From Streptomyces olivochromogenes (GTDB lineage: Bacteria; Actinomycetota; Actinomycetes; Streptomycetales; Streptomycetaceae), in assembly GCF_001514115.1 (NCBI RefSeq), contig NZ_KQ948451.1, positions 355,308-419,307 on the forward strand: 64,000 bases of DNA, given 5' to 3'. The translations under genes and the position numbers were made by a program. This document shows, piece by piece, positions 51,498 through 59,322 of the stretch. Under the pieces are notes generated by a model. It did no database searches and was not told the DNA's origin. It saw nothing but the letters and a program-made list of their open reading frames with translations. How positions within the stretch are numbered: position 1 is the stretch's first letter; each line of letters starts with the position of its first letter.

Positions 51498-52517
51498 TCA
51501 GCGACGCCGCTGGTCGGCCCGCAGTTCGAAGTCGCCGTAGCTGTTGTCGACCGGGTTGACCGTGACCCCGGGGGCGACGATCTCGTCGATGGCGTCCAGC
51601 ATGTCGGAAGACAGCGTGACGTCGGCGGCGGGCAAGAACGCCTCCAGCTGCTCCATGGTGCGCGGACCGATGATCGCCGAGGTGACGCCGGGGTGGTTGA
51701 TGACGAAGGCGACGGCCAACTCGATCAAGGTGAGACCGGCCTTCCCCGCCAGGACCGCGAGCTGCTCGACCGCGTCGAGCTTGCGCTGGTTGGCCGGAGT
51801 GCTCATGTCGAACCGGGCCTGGGGGCGCGCCGCCGAAGCCGGACCCTCGAAGGCGTTCTTGCGATAGCGGCCGGAGAGCCAGCCGCCGGAGAGCGGGCTG
51901 TAGGTGAGGGTACCCATGCCGTGACGGCGCACGGTGGGAAGCACGTCCTCCTCGATGCCCCGGACCAGGATCGAGTACGGCGGCTGCTCGGTCACGAAGC
52001 GTTCGAGGTGGCGCTCCCGTGAGACCCACTGGGCCTCGACGATCTGGGAGCCGGAGTAGGAGGAGGACCCTATGTAGCGGATCTTGCCCTGGTGCACGAG
52101 GTCGGAGAGGGCGCCGAGGGTTTCGGCGACGTCCGTGTCCGGGCTGGGGCGGTGGACCTGGTAGAGGTCGATGTGATCGGTGCCCAGGCGGCGCAGGGAG
52201 TTCTCGACCTCGCGGATGATCCAACGTCGCGAGCCGCCCCGCTGGTTGGGGTCGTTCTGGTCCATCGGCATGAAGAACTTCGTCGCCAGGAACACGTCGT
52301 CGCGGCGGTCCTTGAGCGCCTTGCCGACGATCTCCTCCGAGACGCCTGCGGAGTACACGTCGGCGGTGTCGACGAAGTTGATGCCCGCCTCGAGGGCGCG
52401 GTGGATGATCCGGATCGAGTCGGCTTCGTCCTCGTTGCCCCAGGGGCCGAACATCATCGCGCCCAGGCAGAGCGGGCTGACCTGGACGCCGGTACGGCCG
52501 AGCGGTCGGTACTGCAT
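51498..52517 (-). CDS. Aldo/keto reductase
   Basis: A 339-residue AKR (tas/YajO-like). Starts MQYRPLGRTGVQVSPLCLGAMMFG; catalytic Asp and Tyr in FVDTADVYSAGVSEE (residues about 48-62), Lys in FLATKFF, and His in YQVHRPSPDTD near residue 120. The NADPH-binding end has SAIIGPRTMEQLE. It is 28 bases downstream of the XRE regulator gene, in the same direction. Confidence 0.93.
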   Translation of the reverse strand: MQYRPLGRTGVQVSPLCLGAMMFGPWGNEDEADSIRIIHRALEAGINFVDTADVYSAGVSEEIVGKALKDRRDDVFLATKFFMPMDQNDPNQRGGSRRWIIREVENSLRRLGTDHIDLYQVHRPSPDTDVAETLGALSDLVHQGKIRYIGSSSYSGSQIVEAQWVSRERHLERFVTEQPPYSILVRGIEEDVLPTVRRHGMGTLTYSPLSGGWLSGRYRKNAFEGPASAARPQARFDMSTPANQRKLDAVEQLAVLAGKAGLTLIELAVAFVINHPGVTSAIIGPRTMEQLEAFLPAADVTLSSDMLDAIDEIVAPGVTVNPVDNSYGDFELRADQRRR

Positions 52518-52545
52518 GAAGGTGTTCTCCTCGATCGTGTGGTGG

Positions 52546-53442
52546 TCAGTCGTTCGCGGCGGGAACGACGGTGCCGGTGCCGGCCCAACTGGCGAGCATG
52601 CCCAGGGCTTCTCGTTCCCGGGAGTCCGGTTCGGGGGTGTAGAAGTTGAGGCGGAGGCCCGGGTCGGCCGGCAGGTCCATCGCCTCGTAGGGCAGCGCGA
52701 GATCGCCGACCAGCGGATGGTGCAGGTTCTTGACGCCAGAGCGGTGGAACTTCACGTCGTGGCGGGCCCAGCGGCGGGCGAAGTCGTCACTTTTGGTCGT
52801 CAGCTCCCCGATCAGATCGGTCAGCGCCTTGTCGTGGGGCGCCCGGCCTGTCTCCGTGCGCAGGAAGGCGACCGCGTCGTTCGCGCCCTTTTCCCAGTCG
52901 ATCCAGAATTCCTGGCTGGCGGGGTCGAGGAACATGAAGCGGGCGCTGTTGACCGGGCCGCGCCGGGCGAACAGCGGCGAGTCGAAAACGGGTGCGTACA
53001 GCGCGCGTCCCAGCGTGTTGGCGGCCAGGATGTCGAAGCGGGCGTTGCGCACATAGGCCGGCACGTCGGTCATCGAGTCGAGCAGCCGCAGGATCGTGGG
53101 CCGCACCCGCGACGCGGTCACCGTGGGGCGCCGGCCAGACGGTGTCGCCGCGCGGGCCAGGTCGTACAGGTGGGTGCGTTCGGCCTCGTCGAGCTGCAGC
53201 GCGTGCGCGAGGGCGTCCAGCACCGAGTCCGATGCGCCGGTGAGATTCCCGCGCTCGAGCCGGATGTAGTAGTCCACGCTCATGCCCGCGAGCAGGGCGA
53301 CCTCCTCGCGGCGAAGGCCGGCGACGCGGCGGTTGCCCCCGTAGACCGGCAGCCCGGCCTGCTCCGGGGTGATCCGGGCCCGCCGGGTGCTCAGAAACTC
53401 GCGTACGTCGGCGGCCAGAGCCTTCTTGTCACTGTCAGCCAT
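52546..53442 (-). CDS. XRE regulator with MmyB-like ligand domain
   Basis: A 298-residue regulator. HTH at about 8-85 (VREFLSTRRARITPEQAGLP, RRVAGLRREEVALLAGMSVDYYIRLERG) and a PAS-like MmyB domain about 105-290 (VRNARFDILAANTLGRALY, LRTETGRAPHDKALTDLIGEL, GVKNLHHPLVGDLALPYEAMDLP). Streptomycete members usually lie beside short-chain or aldo/keto reductase genes and control them. It precedes the aldo/keto reductase on its strand and is divergent from the degraded MFS gene. Confidence 0.94.
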   Translation of the reverse strand: MADSDKKALAADVREFLSTRRARITPEQAGLPVYGGNRRVAGLRREEVALLAGMSVDYYIRLERGNLTGASDSVLDALAHALQLDEAERTHLYDLARAATPSGRRPTVTASRVRPTILRLLDSMTDVPAYVRNARFDILAANTLGRALYAPVFDSPLFARRGPVNSARFMFLDPASQEFWIDWEKGANDAVAFLRTETGRAPHDKALTDLIGELTTKSDDFARRWARHDVKFHRSGVKNLHHPLVGDLALPYEAMDLPADPGLRLNFYTPEPDSREREALGMLASWAGTGTVVPAAND

Positions 53443-53782
53443 GCTCAGGCCCTGGGAGCTTTCGCGGTGGCGGTGAGGGCGGACATCGGGTGGCTCCTTG
53501 TGATCGTCGTGAGTTCTGTGCCGGTCTCCTCACGGTAGGTCCGCCGGTGAGCGCCTGCGAGGTACTGCCATTACCTGGAAGAGCAGTGACTCCCACCCGC
53601 GCGCCGAGGCGCGGTTCTCTGGACAAGGCCGAGGACCCGGCCGACCACGACTGGGTCCGGATCAGAGACCGACCTGAGGGAGCACCGTGCACACAGCGCC
53701 CTGGTCCGGAACCGGCGACGTCCACTCCGGGCGTACGGCCGACCCGCACACTCAGGGAGCCGCCGAACCGCCCGGTGCCCTG
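53443..53782. other. Divergent intergenic region
   Basis: Between the XRE regulator and the MFS remnant. No gene with recognisable product. It should hold both promoters. A small hairpin, CCGCGC/GCGCGG, is near 53596-53613. Confidence 0.4.
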
Positions 53783-54244
53783 ATGACCACCGCCGCTCCG
53801 CGTCCGCCGACACACCAGGCAGCGCGGTTCCACAAGGCCCCGGTCCATGCGACGCTGATGCTCGCGATCATCTGCGTCAGCTATTTCATGGTCATCCTGG
53901 ACAATTCGATCGTGTTCACCGGGCTGCCGCAGATCCGATCCGACATGGGCTTCTCCGAGACCGGCCTGTCCTGGACCACCAACGCCTACGTCCTGGTCTT
54001 CGGCGGACCGCTCCTCATCGGGGCCCGAGCCGGTGACCTGTTCGGACACCGCACGGTGTTCCTGTTCACCCTGATCGTCTTCTCCTTGGCCGCAACCGTC
54101 TCCACCGGCCATGCGGCCGCCGCCATCGCGGCCCGCTCCGGCGCCGCCCTGACCGGCTCCGCCGTCCTGCTCGCCCTGGCGGTACTGGCCGTCCTGACCC
54201 TCATCGTGCCCTCCCGGGCCACCCGCACCGAAAGGTTCCTGTGA
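53783..54244 (+). pseudogene. MFS drug exporter with large internal deletion
   Basis: The 153-residue frame keeps the first helices of a DHA2-type (14-helix) exporter, including HATLMLAIICVSYFMVILDNSIV, GLPQIRSDMGFSETGLSWTTNAYVLVFGG and GARAGDLFGHRTVF, then jumps to the last helix AALTGSAVLLALAVLAVLTLIVPSRA. About ten helices are missing with the frame preserved. A normal relative has about 470-500 residues. Its TGA overlaps the start of the aldo/keto reductase (TGATG), so the deletion left the operon coupling intact. Transport activity is not expected. Confidence 0.8.
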
Positions 54245-55128
54245 TGCAGACCCTCACCCTCAACAACGGCGTCCAGATGCCCGCCCTCGGACTCGGTGTC
54301 TTCCAGACCCCGCCGGACGAGACCCGCGCCGCCGTCACGGCCGCGCTCGACCTCGGCTACCGGCACATCGACAGCGCCGCCGCGTACGGCAACGAACGCG
54401 AGGTCGGCCAGGCCATCCGCGACTCCCGCGTGCCCCGCGACGAGATCTTCGTCGAGACGAAGATCTGGATCAGCGACTACGGCTACGACCAGACCCTGCA
54501 CGGCTTCGACAAGAGCGCCACCAAGCTCGGCGTCGACCGGATCGACCTGCTCATCCTCCACCAGGCTCTCCCCTCGGACTTCGACAAGACCCTCGCCGCC
54601 TACCGCGCCCTGGAGAAGCTCCTGGCCGACGGCAAGGTCCGCGCCATCGGCGTAAGCAACTTCATGGTCGACCACCTGACCGCGCTCCTCGACGCCACCA
54701 CCGTCGTCCCTGCCGTCAACCAGCTGGAGATCCACCCCTACTTCCAGCAGCGCGCCGTCCTCGACTTCGATGACGAGCACGGCATCCTCAACCAGGCGTG
54801 GTCTCCCATCGGCGGCATCACCTTCTACCCGGGGTACGGCGAGAACCGCAGGAGCGTCCTGGAGGACTCCGTCGTCACCGGCATCGCCGAAGCGCACGGC
54901 AAGAGCCCGGCCCAGGTGCTGCTCCGCTGGGGCCTCCAGCACGGCCGCTCCGTGATCCCCAAGTCGACCAAGCGCCACCGCATCGCCGAGAACGTCGACG
55001 TCTTCGACTTCGCGCTCACCGCGGACGAGGTGAAGGCCCTCGACGCTTTGGAGACCGGTCGGCGCGGCGGCCCCGAGCCTGAGAACATCACCCTCGCGAA
55101 CTATGGCCGTGCCATCCCCGAAGCCTGA
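54244..55128 (+). CDS. Aldo/keto reductase (2,5-diketo-D-gluconate reductase-like)
   Basis: A 294-residue AKR. LNNGVQMPALGLGVFQTPPDET at the start, catalytic GYRHIDSAAAYGNEREVG (about 39-56), VETKIWISDY with Lys, LILHQALPSDF with His, and GVSNF near residue 138. The NADPH-binding end SVIPKSTKRHRIAENVDVFDF is typical. It is translationally coupled to the ruined MFS gene. A GTG one codon before is also possible. Confidence 0.93.
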   Translation: MQTLTLNNGVQMPALGLGVFQTPPDETRAAVTAALDLGYRHIDSAAAYGNEREVGQAIRDSRVPRDEIFVETKIWISDYGYDQTLHGFDKSATKLGVDRIDLLILHQALPSDFDKTLAAYRALEKLLADGKVRAIGVSNFMVDHLTALLDATTVVPAVNQLEIHPYFQQRAVLDFDDEHGILNQAWSPIGGITFYPGYGENRRSVLEDSVVTGIAEAHGKSPAQVLLRWGLQHGRSVIPKSTKRHRIAENVDVFDFALTADEVKALDALETGRRGGPEPENITLANYGRAIPEA

Positions 55129-55153
55129 CATCACCTCTTACCCACGCACAGGA

Positions 55154-55205
55154 ATGACCGTGTCCACCACTGTCAACGCGTTCGCCGCCCACGAAGCCGG
55201 TCGGC
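55154..55205 (+). pseudogene. N-terminal remnant of an NAD(P)-dependent alcohol dehydrogenase
   Basis: MTVSTTVNAFAAHEAGRP is the usual opening of zinc alcohol dehydrogenases of the AdhA/YahK type, but the similarity ends after about 17 residues and no zinc-site sequence (GICHSD) follows. It is the expected third gene of the AKR-type operon, now lost. Confidence 0.45.
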
Positions 55206-55316
55206 CGCCCGCTCGATCAGTGTGTCGTCCAGCCTATTGCGGCCCCGCAATGACTCGGGCGGCAGCCGCTCAACCAACTTCCCCTCGGTACAGGACAGTT
55301 CATGGCGAAGTATCAC
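55200..55316 (-). pseudogene. Possible transposase N-terminal fragment
   Basis: The minus strand reads VILRHELSCTEGKLVERLPPESLRGRNRLDD and then ERAADR, similar in layout to the first residues of IS5-family transposases (RHELTDxEWxLLxPLLPP ... GRPRxDD). It lies where the alcohol dehydrogenase remnant breaks off, which fits an insertion followed by decay. Very short and degenerate. Confidence 0.25.
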
Positions 55317-55357
55317 CCGTCCGTGATCCAACACGCAGGATCACTTGATGACGGGCT

Positions 55358-56218
55358 CTACGTGTGACCGCCGCCACCGGGCCCGTTCAGGGTGATGTCG
55401 TCGGCGTAGTAGCTGCCCTGTGCGTACCAGCCGTGCACGTAGATCGTCGCGCTGGTCTGGGAGGCGCCTGTGGTGAAGGAGACGGTCAGTGGGCTGTATC
55501 CGGAGGGGGAAGTGGTCCAGGTGGAGACGCCGCCGTTCACGCCCAGGTAGACGTAGGAGCCGCGGACCCAGCCGCTGAGTGAGTAGGTGGCGTTCGGCCG
55601 TACCGCGACGGTCTGATTGCACTGCGCGGTACCGCTCGAACTCACCCCTCCCTGGAGGGCTTTGGAGCCCGCGTGGACGGGGGAGGAAACGATCGAGCCC
55701 GGGTTGCCGGCGCAGCTCCACGGCGAGAGGCCGCCCGACTCAAAGCCGGGGTTGGTCAGGACGCCGGCCGCCCCGATCACGCCCGGGGCGGCCGATGTCG
55801 GGGCGGCCGGCGCGCTCGCCGAGGGAGCGGTCGGGGTGGCCTTGACAGGGCTGGGGATCAGGAGAGAGCAGCCGAAGCCGACGACGGCCGCCGCGACGAC
55901 CGCGATCACCACGGCCGCCCGGCGCTGTCCGGGCCCCAGGCGCGGGCGGTCTACGGGACGCGGCAGGCGGGTGTCGCCGTCGGGTGCGGGGAGTTCCTCC
56001 GTGTTGCCGCCGGGGACAGGCGGGAGTTCCTCTGTCTCGCCGTCGGTCGGGGTGTGAGGGACGGGTGCGGCCACGGCTACGTGGCTGCGGTAGTCCTTGT
56101 CCTGGCGTATGTCGTCGAGCAGCTGGGCCAGCGCGTCGGTGCGGCGCGGGCGCAGCACGCGGATGGGCTCCAGCAGGGTGCGGTCGTCCGGTGCGTCGGA
56201 CGCAGGCGGTGTGGGCAC
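55358..56218 (-). CDS. Membrane-anchored protein with carbohydrate-binding module
   Basis: A 286-residue protein. The GTG at 56218 follows AAGGAGAG and is preferred over an upstream ATG. Residues 1-100 are a cytoplasmic, Pro/Arg-rich part (RTLLEPIRVLRPRRTDALAQLLDDIRQDKDYRSHVAVAAP); one membrane helix follows (RAAVVIAVVAAAVVGFGCSLL). The outer part (about 145-280) is a jelly-roll binding module LTNPGFESGGLSPWSCAGN ... YSLSGWVRGSYVYLGV ... SATIYVHGWYAQGSYYADDITL, closely similar to modules at the N-terminus of streptomycete chitinases. No catalytic domain is attached. Confidence 0.85.
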   Translation of the reverse strand: MPTPPASDAPDDRTLLEPIRVLRPRRTDALAQLLDDIRQDKDYRSHVAVAAPVPHTPTDGETEELPPVPGGNTEELPAPDGDTRLPRPVDRPRLGPGQRRAAVVIAVVAAAVVGFGCSLLIPSPVKATPTAPSASAPAAPTSAAPGVIGAAGVLTNPGFESGGLSPWSCAGNPGSIVSSPVHAGSKALQGGVSSSGTAQCNQTVAVRPNATYSLSGWVRGSYVYLGVNGGVSTWTTSPSGYSPLTVSFTTGASQTSATIYVHGWYAQGSYYADDITLNGPGGGGHT

Positions 56219-56486
56219 GGTGCTCTCCTTCCGTCCCATGGCAGAGACAGGAGCTGTCCCTGCAGAATTCATACGCAGGGACAGCGCCGGAGGTTCAGCC
56301 GGCGCCGCGCCCGGGGAAGCGACGCCCTACGCCCGTGAGGTCAGGGACAGCCGTACGTCGACCGGGCGTTGACGCGGGCCGGTCTGAATCCTCGGCCTTC
56401 GGTCCAGGGCCCGCGCCGATCCCGTCAGGAGCGGCGCGGGTCCGCCCATGTCTGCGACCGAGCGCTCCGGGCGCCGCACACGGGCG

Positions 56487-58535
56487 TCAGGTGTGAATCG
56501 CGTACAGGAAATCGTCCAGGCTGCCGACGTACACGGTCCCGTCCGCCACCACGGGCGTCGAATGCAACTGCCCGTGGGTTTGCAGACGCCAGCGTTCCTC
56601 ACCCGTGACCGCGTCCACCGCCCAGAGCGACATGTCCTCGCTGCCGATGTACACGGTCCCTGCTGCCACCGCCGCCGACGATTGACGAGCGGCTCCGGTC
56701 TCCTGCTTCCAGCGTTCCTCCCCTGTGGCCGCGTCCACGGCCCACAGGTACCAGCCGTTGCTGCCCATGTACACGATCCCGTCGACGACCGCGGGCGTGG
56801 ACCACGTCGACCTGTCGAAGCGCCGCTCCCAGCGCTTCTCGCCGCTGGCGGCGTCCAGCGCGATCAGGCCACGGTCACCGCCGACGTAGAGGGTGCCGTC
56901 GGCCACCACCGGTGAGGCGTACGGCGAGGTGCGGTTCTTCACCTCCCAGAGCGTGCTTCCCGTGGCGGCGTCCACGGCCAACAGGGATTCGTAGGGGAAG
57001 GAGACGTAGACCCGGCCGTCGGACACCGCGGGGGAGGTGAACTGCTCGTAGGAGCGTGGGCGGCGCGGCCTGAGCCGCTGCTTCCAGCGCTTGCTGCCGG
57101 TGGCCGCGTCCACGGCCCAGAGGACTCCGCCACTGCCGGCCGTGTACACGGTGCCGTCGGCCACGGCCGGCCGCGTGCCGTGTACGTAGTCGGTCACACG
57201 CTTCCACCGTTCCCGGCCGGTAACCGCGTCCAGGGCCCACAGTTGCCTGCCGCTGCCGATGTACACGGTGCCGTCGACGACCACCGGTGACGAGGTGAAC
57301 GGGAGGGACGTCAGTCGCCACCGTTCCTGGCCTGTGGCAGCGTCCAGCGCCATCAAGCCGCCGTGGTGGGCCTGGTACACGACGCCGTCGGCGACAGCCG
57401 CCGTGTTGTACCCCGCGCCCGGGGACGGCACCCGCCAGCGCACGGTGCCGCCGATCGGAGCAGGGTCTGCCGGAACGGATCCCCGATGGGCGCTCGTCCG
57501 TATCGGATGGACAGAGGCGGCGCGGTGGTCCTCGGCAGGTGCTTCACCCGGCCGATGGGCCCGCACGGCGTAGAGGTGCTCGTCGAGGCTGTCGACGTAC
57601 ACCGTGCCACCGCTCACCAGGGGCGTGGAGTGCACCGGCCCGGTGGTCTTGACCTTCCACCGTGGCTCGCCGGTGGCCGCGTCGACCGCCCACAGGCGCC
57701 CGTCGTGGCTGCCCGCGTACACCGTGCCGTCGGCGACCGCGGGCGTCGCGTGGATCTCACCGCGGGTCTTCAGCCTCCACCTCTCCCGACCGGTTTCCGC
57801 GTCCACCGCGATCAGGTACCAGCCGCGGACACCGGCGACCGCGACGCCCTCGGCCATCGCGGGGCTCGCCCACACCGCCCCTCCGGGGGACAGCCGCCAG
57901 CGTTCCTCGCCCGTCGCCGCGTCCATCGCGACCAGGCCCTCGCCATTGCCCACATACACGCTTCCGCCGGCCACCGTCGGCGTCTGTCGAACGCCCCCGT
58001 GGGGGAAGACGTCCCATCGCCTGCTTCCGGTGGCCGCGTCCAGGGCCAGCACATGCCCGCCCACAGCCGCGTACAGGACACCATGGACCACTGTCGGCGG
58101 TGGATTGCGAGGTGTGCGATAGTCCGCCACCCTGACGTTCCACACCGGCCGGCCGATGAGCCCGTCCACCGCCCACATCCTGCCGTGATCTGAAACGGCG
58201 TACACGATGTGATCCGCCACCGTCGGCATCGACATCTTCGACCGGCGTGATCTCCACTTCCACCGCACCTCGCCGGTCGCGGCGTCCACCGCCGTCAGAT
58301 AGCCGGCACTGTCGGCGAAATACACAACCCCGGTGCCGGCCACCGGCGATGCTTCGATCCCGGAGTCGTCGCGCAGTGTCCAACGTCGCTGTCCGGTGTC
58401 CGCGTCGACCGCCACCAGACCGAAGAGACCCTCAAGGACATAGACGGCGCCGTCGGCCATCGCCGGCGTCCGGTAGAGCACGCCCCCGCCGGGCACCCTC
58501 CACAGCGTTCTGTCGCCGACGTCGACACCAGCCAC
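56487..58535 (-). CDS. PQQ-type beta-propeller repeat protein, cytoplasmic
   Basis: A 682-residue protein made almost entirely of about 16-17 repeats of roughly 40 residues with the PQQ-blade pattern DGTVYVGS..x..LWAVDAATGEERWK. That is enough for two eight-bladed propellers. The GTG at 58535 sits five bases after GGGGGG. There is no signal peptide, no membrane helix and none of the catalytic residues of quinoprotein dehydrogenases, so it is a scaffold or binding protein. Residues near 340-390 (HRPGEAPAEDHRAASVHPIRTS) form a linker between the two halves. Confidence 0.9.
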   Translation of the reverse strand: MAGVDVGDRTLWRVPGGGVLYRTPAMADGAVYVLEGLFGLVAVDADTGQRRWTLRDDSGIEASPVAGTGVVYFADSAGYLTAVDAATGEVRWKWRSRRSKMSMPTVADHIVYAVSDHGRMWAVDGLIGRPVWNVRVADYRTPRNPPPTVVHGVLYAAVGGHVLALDAATGSRRWDVFPHGGVRQTPTVAGGSVYVGNGEGLVAMDAATGEERWRLSPGGAVWASPAMAEGVAVAGVRGWYLIAVDAETGRERWRLKTRGEIHATPAVADGTVYAGSHDGRLWAVDAATGEPRWKVKTTGPVHSTPLVSGGTVYVDSLDEHLYAVRAHRPGEAPAEDHRAASVHPIRTSAHRGSVPADPAPIGGTVRWRVPSPGAGYNTAAVADGVVYQAHHGGLMALDAATGQERWRLTSLPFTSSPVVVDGTVYIGSGRQLWALDAVTGRERWKRVTDYVHGTRPAVADGTVYTAGSGGVLWAVDAATGSKRWKQRLRPRRPRSYEQFTSPAVSDGRVYVSFPYESLLAVDAATGSTLWEVKNRTSPYASPVVADGTLYVGGDRGLIALDAASGEKRWERRFDRSTWSTPAVVDGIVYMGSNGWYLWAVDAATGEERWKQETGAARQSSAAVAAGTVYIGSEDMSLWAVDAVTGEERWRLQTHGQLHSTPVVADGTVYVGSLDDFLYAIHT

Positions 58536-59322
58536 CGCTTCCCCCCTCCCCGCACAACACCGTTCGCCCTTCGGCGTCCGCCTGACGCCTGCGGGCGACC
58601 ACACCGCGGAAGCCGGCAACGCACCGAACCCTGACATGTCGCGTTTCAGGAACGCAACCGTGAATCCCCCTGGTCCCACAGCCCGTTGGCTGCGCCCGAC
58701 CTCGCAGCACTCGGGTCCCGGCTGCGGCTGCTTGTTGGGCGAGCAGGCCCAGCAGGCGCCGGCGGCTCCTCATCGCGCAGCGCTGCGGCCCCTGTACGTT
58801 TCCGCTGTCCAGGGCCACGGTCGAGGGTGCCGGAGACGTAGCCGACGCAAGACGGTTACGCGCGACCGATGGGAGAACGCCGGACAGTTGGACGAAGACG
58901 CCGCGCCGCCGGACGAGGTCGATGCGGTTGCCCGAGCGCCGGACCGCTTCGCAATTGCTCTCCGCGAGGCACTCCGCGAGGCAGGAGCAGGCGAGCACCG
59001 CCCAGCGAGGACGGCCATTGATGCCGGTGCCGATCGCGGTACCGCCGAGGCCCCCAGCAGCGTGGCCGCGGCCTCGTTCAGCCGCCGCCGGCAGTGGGCC
59101 TCGGTCATGACCGCACGGGCGGAACTCCTGGCCCGGCGCCGTGGGACGGCGTCCTCAAACGGGTTCGGCGCGGCCTGCCCGCCCATGGCCGAACGAACCG
59201 CGCGGGCGCGCCATCCGCGAGGTTCGGGCCACAGGCCGGCCTGCGGCGCACGCCGCGCAGGTTCTCGGCATGCGTGCCGAGGCTCCGCGCGATGAGATGA
59301 CACGGGTCGCGGCTGAACGCGT
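58536..59322. other. Long stretch without a recognised gene
   Basis: Between the PQQ-repeat and WD40 genes. Open frames exist on both strands, for example plus strand about 58850-59290 with RFAIALREALREAG, but none has a family match I can defend, and codon quality is mixed. It may be a decayed gene or long leader. The promoter of the PQQ-repeat gene must be near 58540-58600. Confidence 0.4.
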
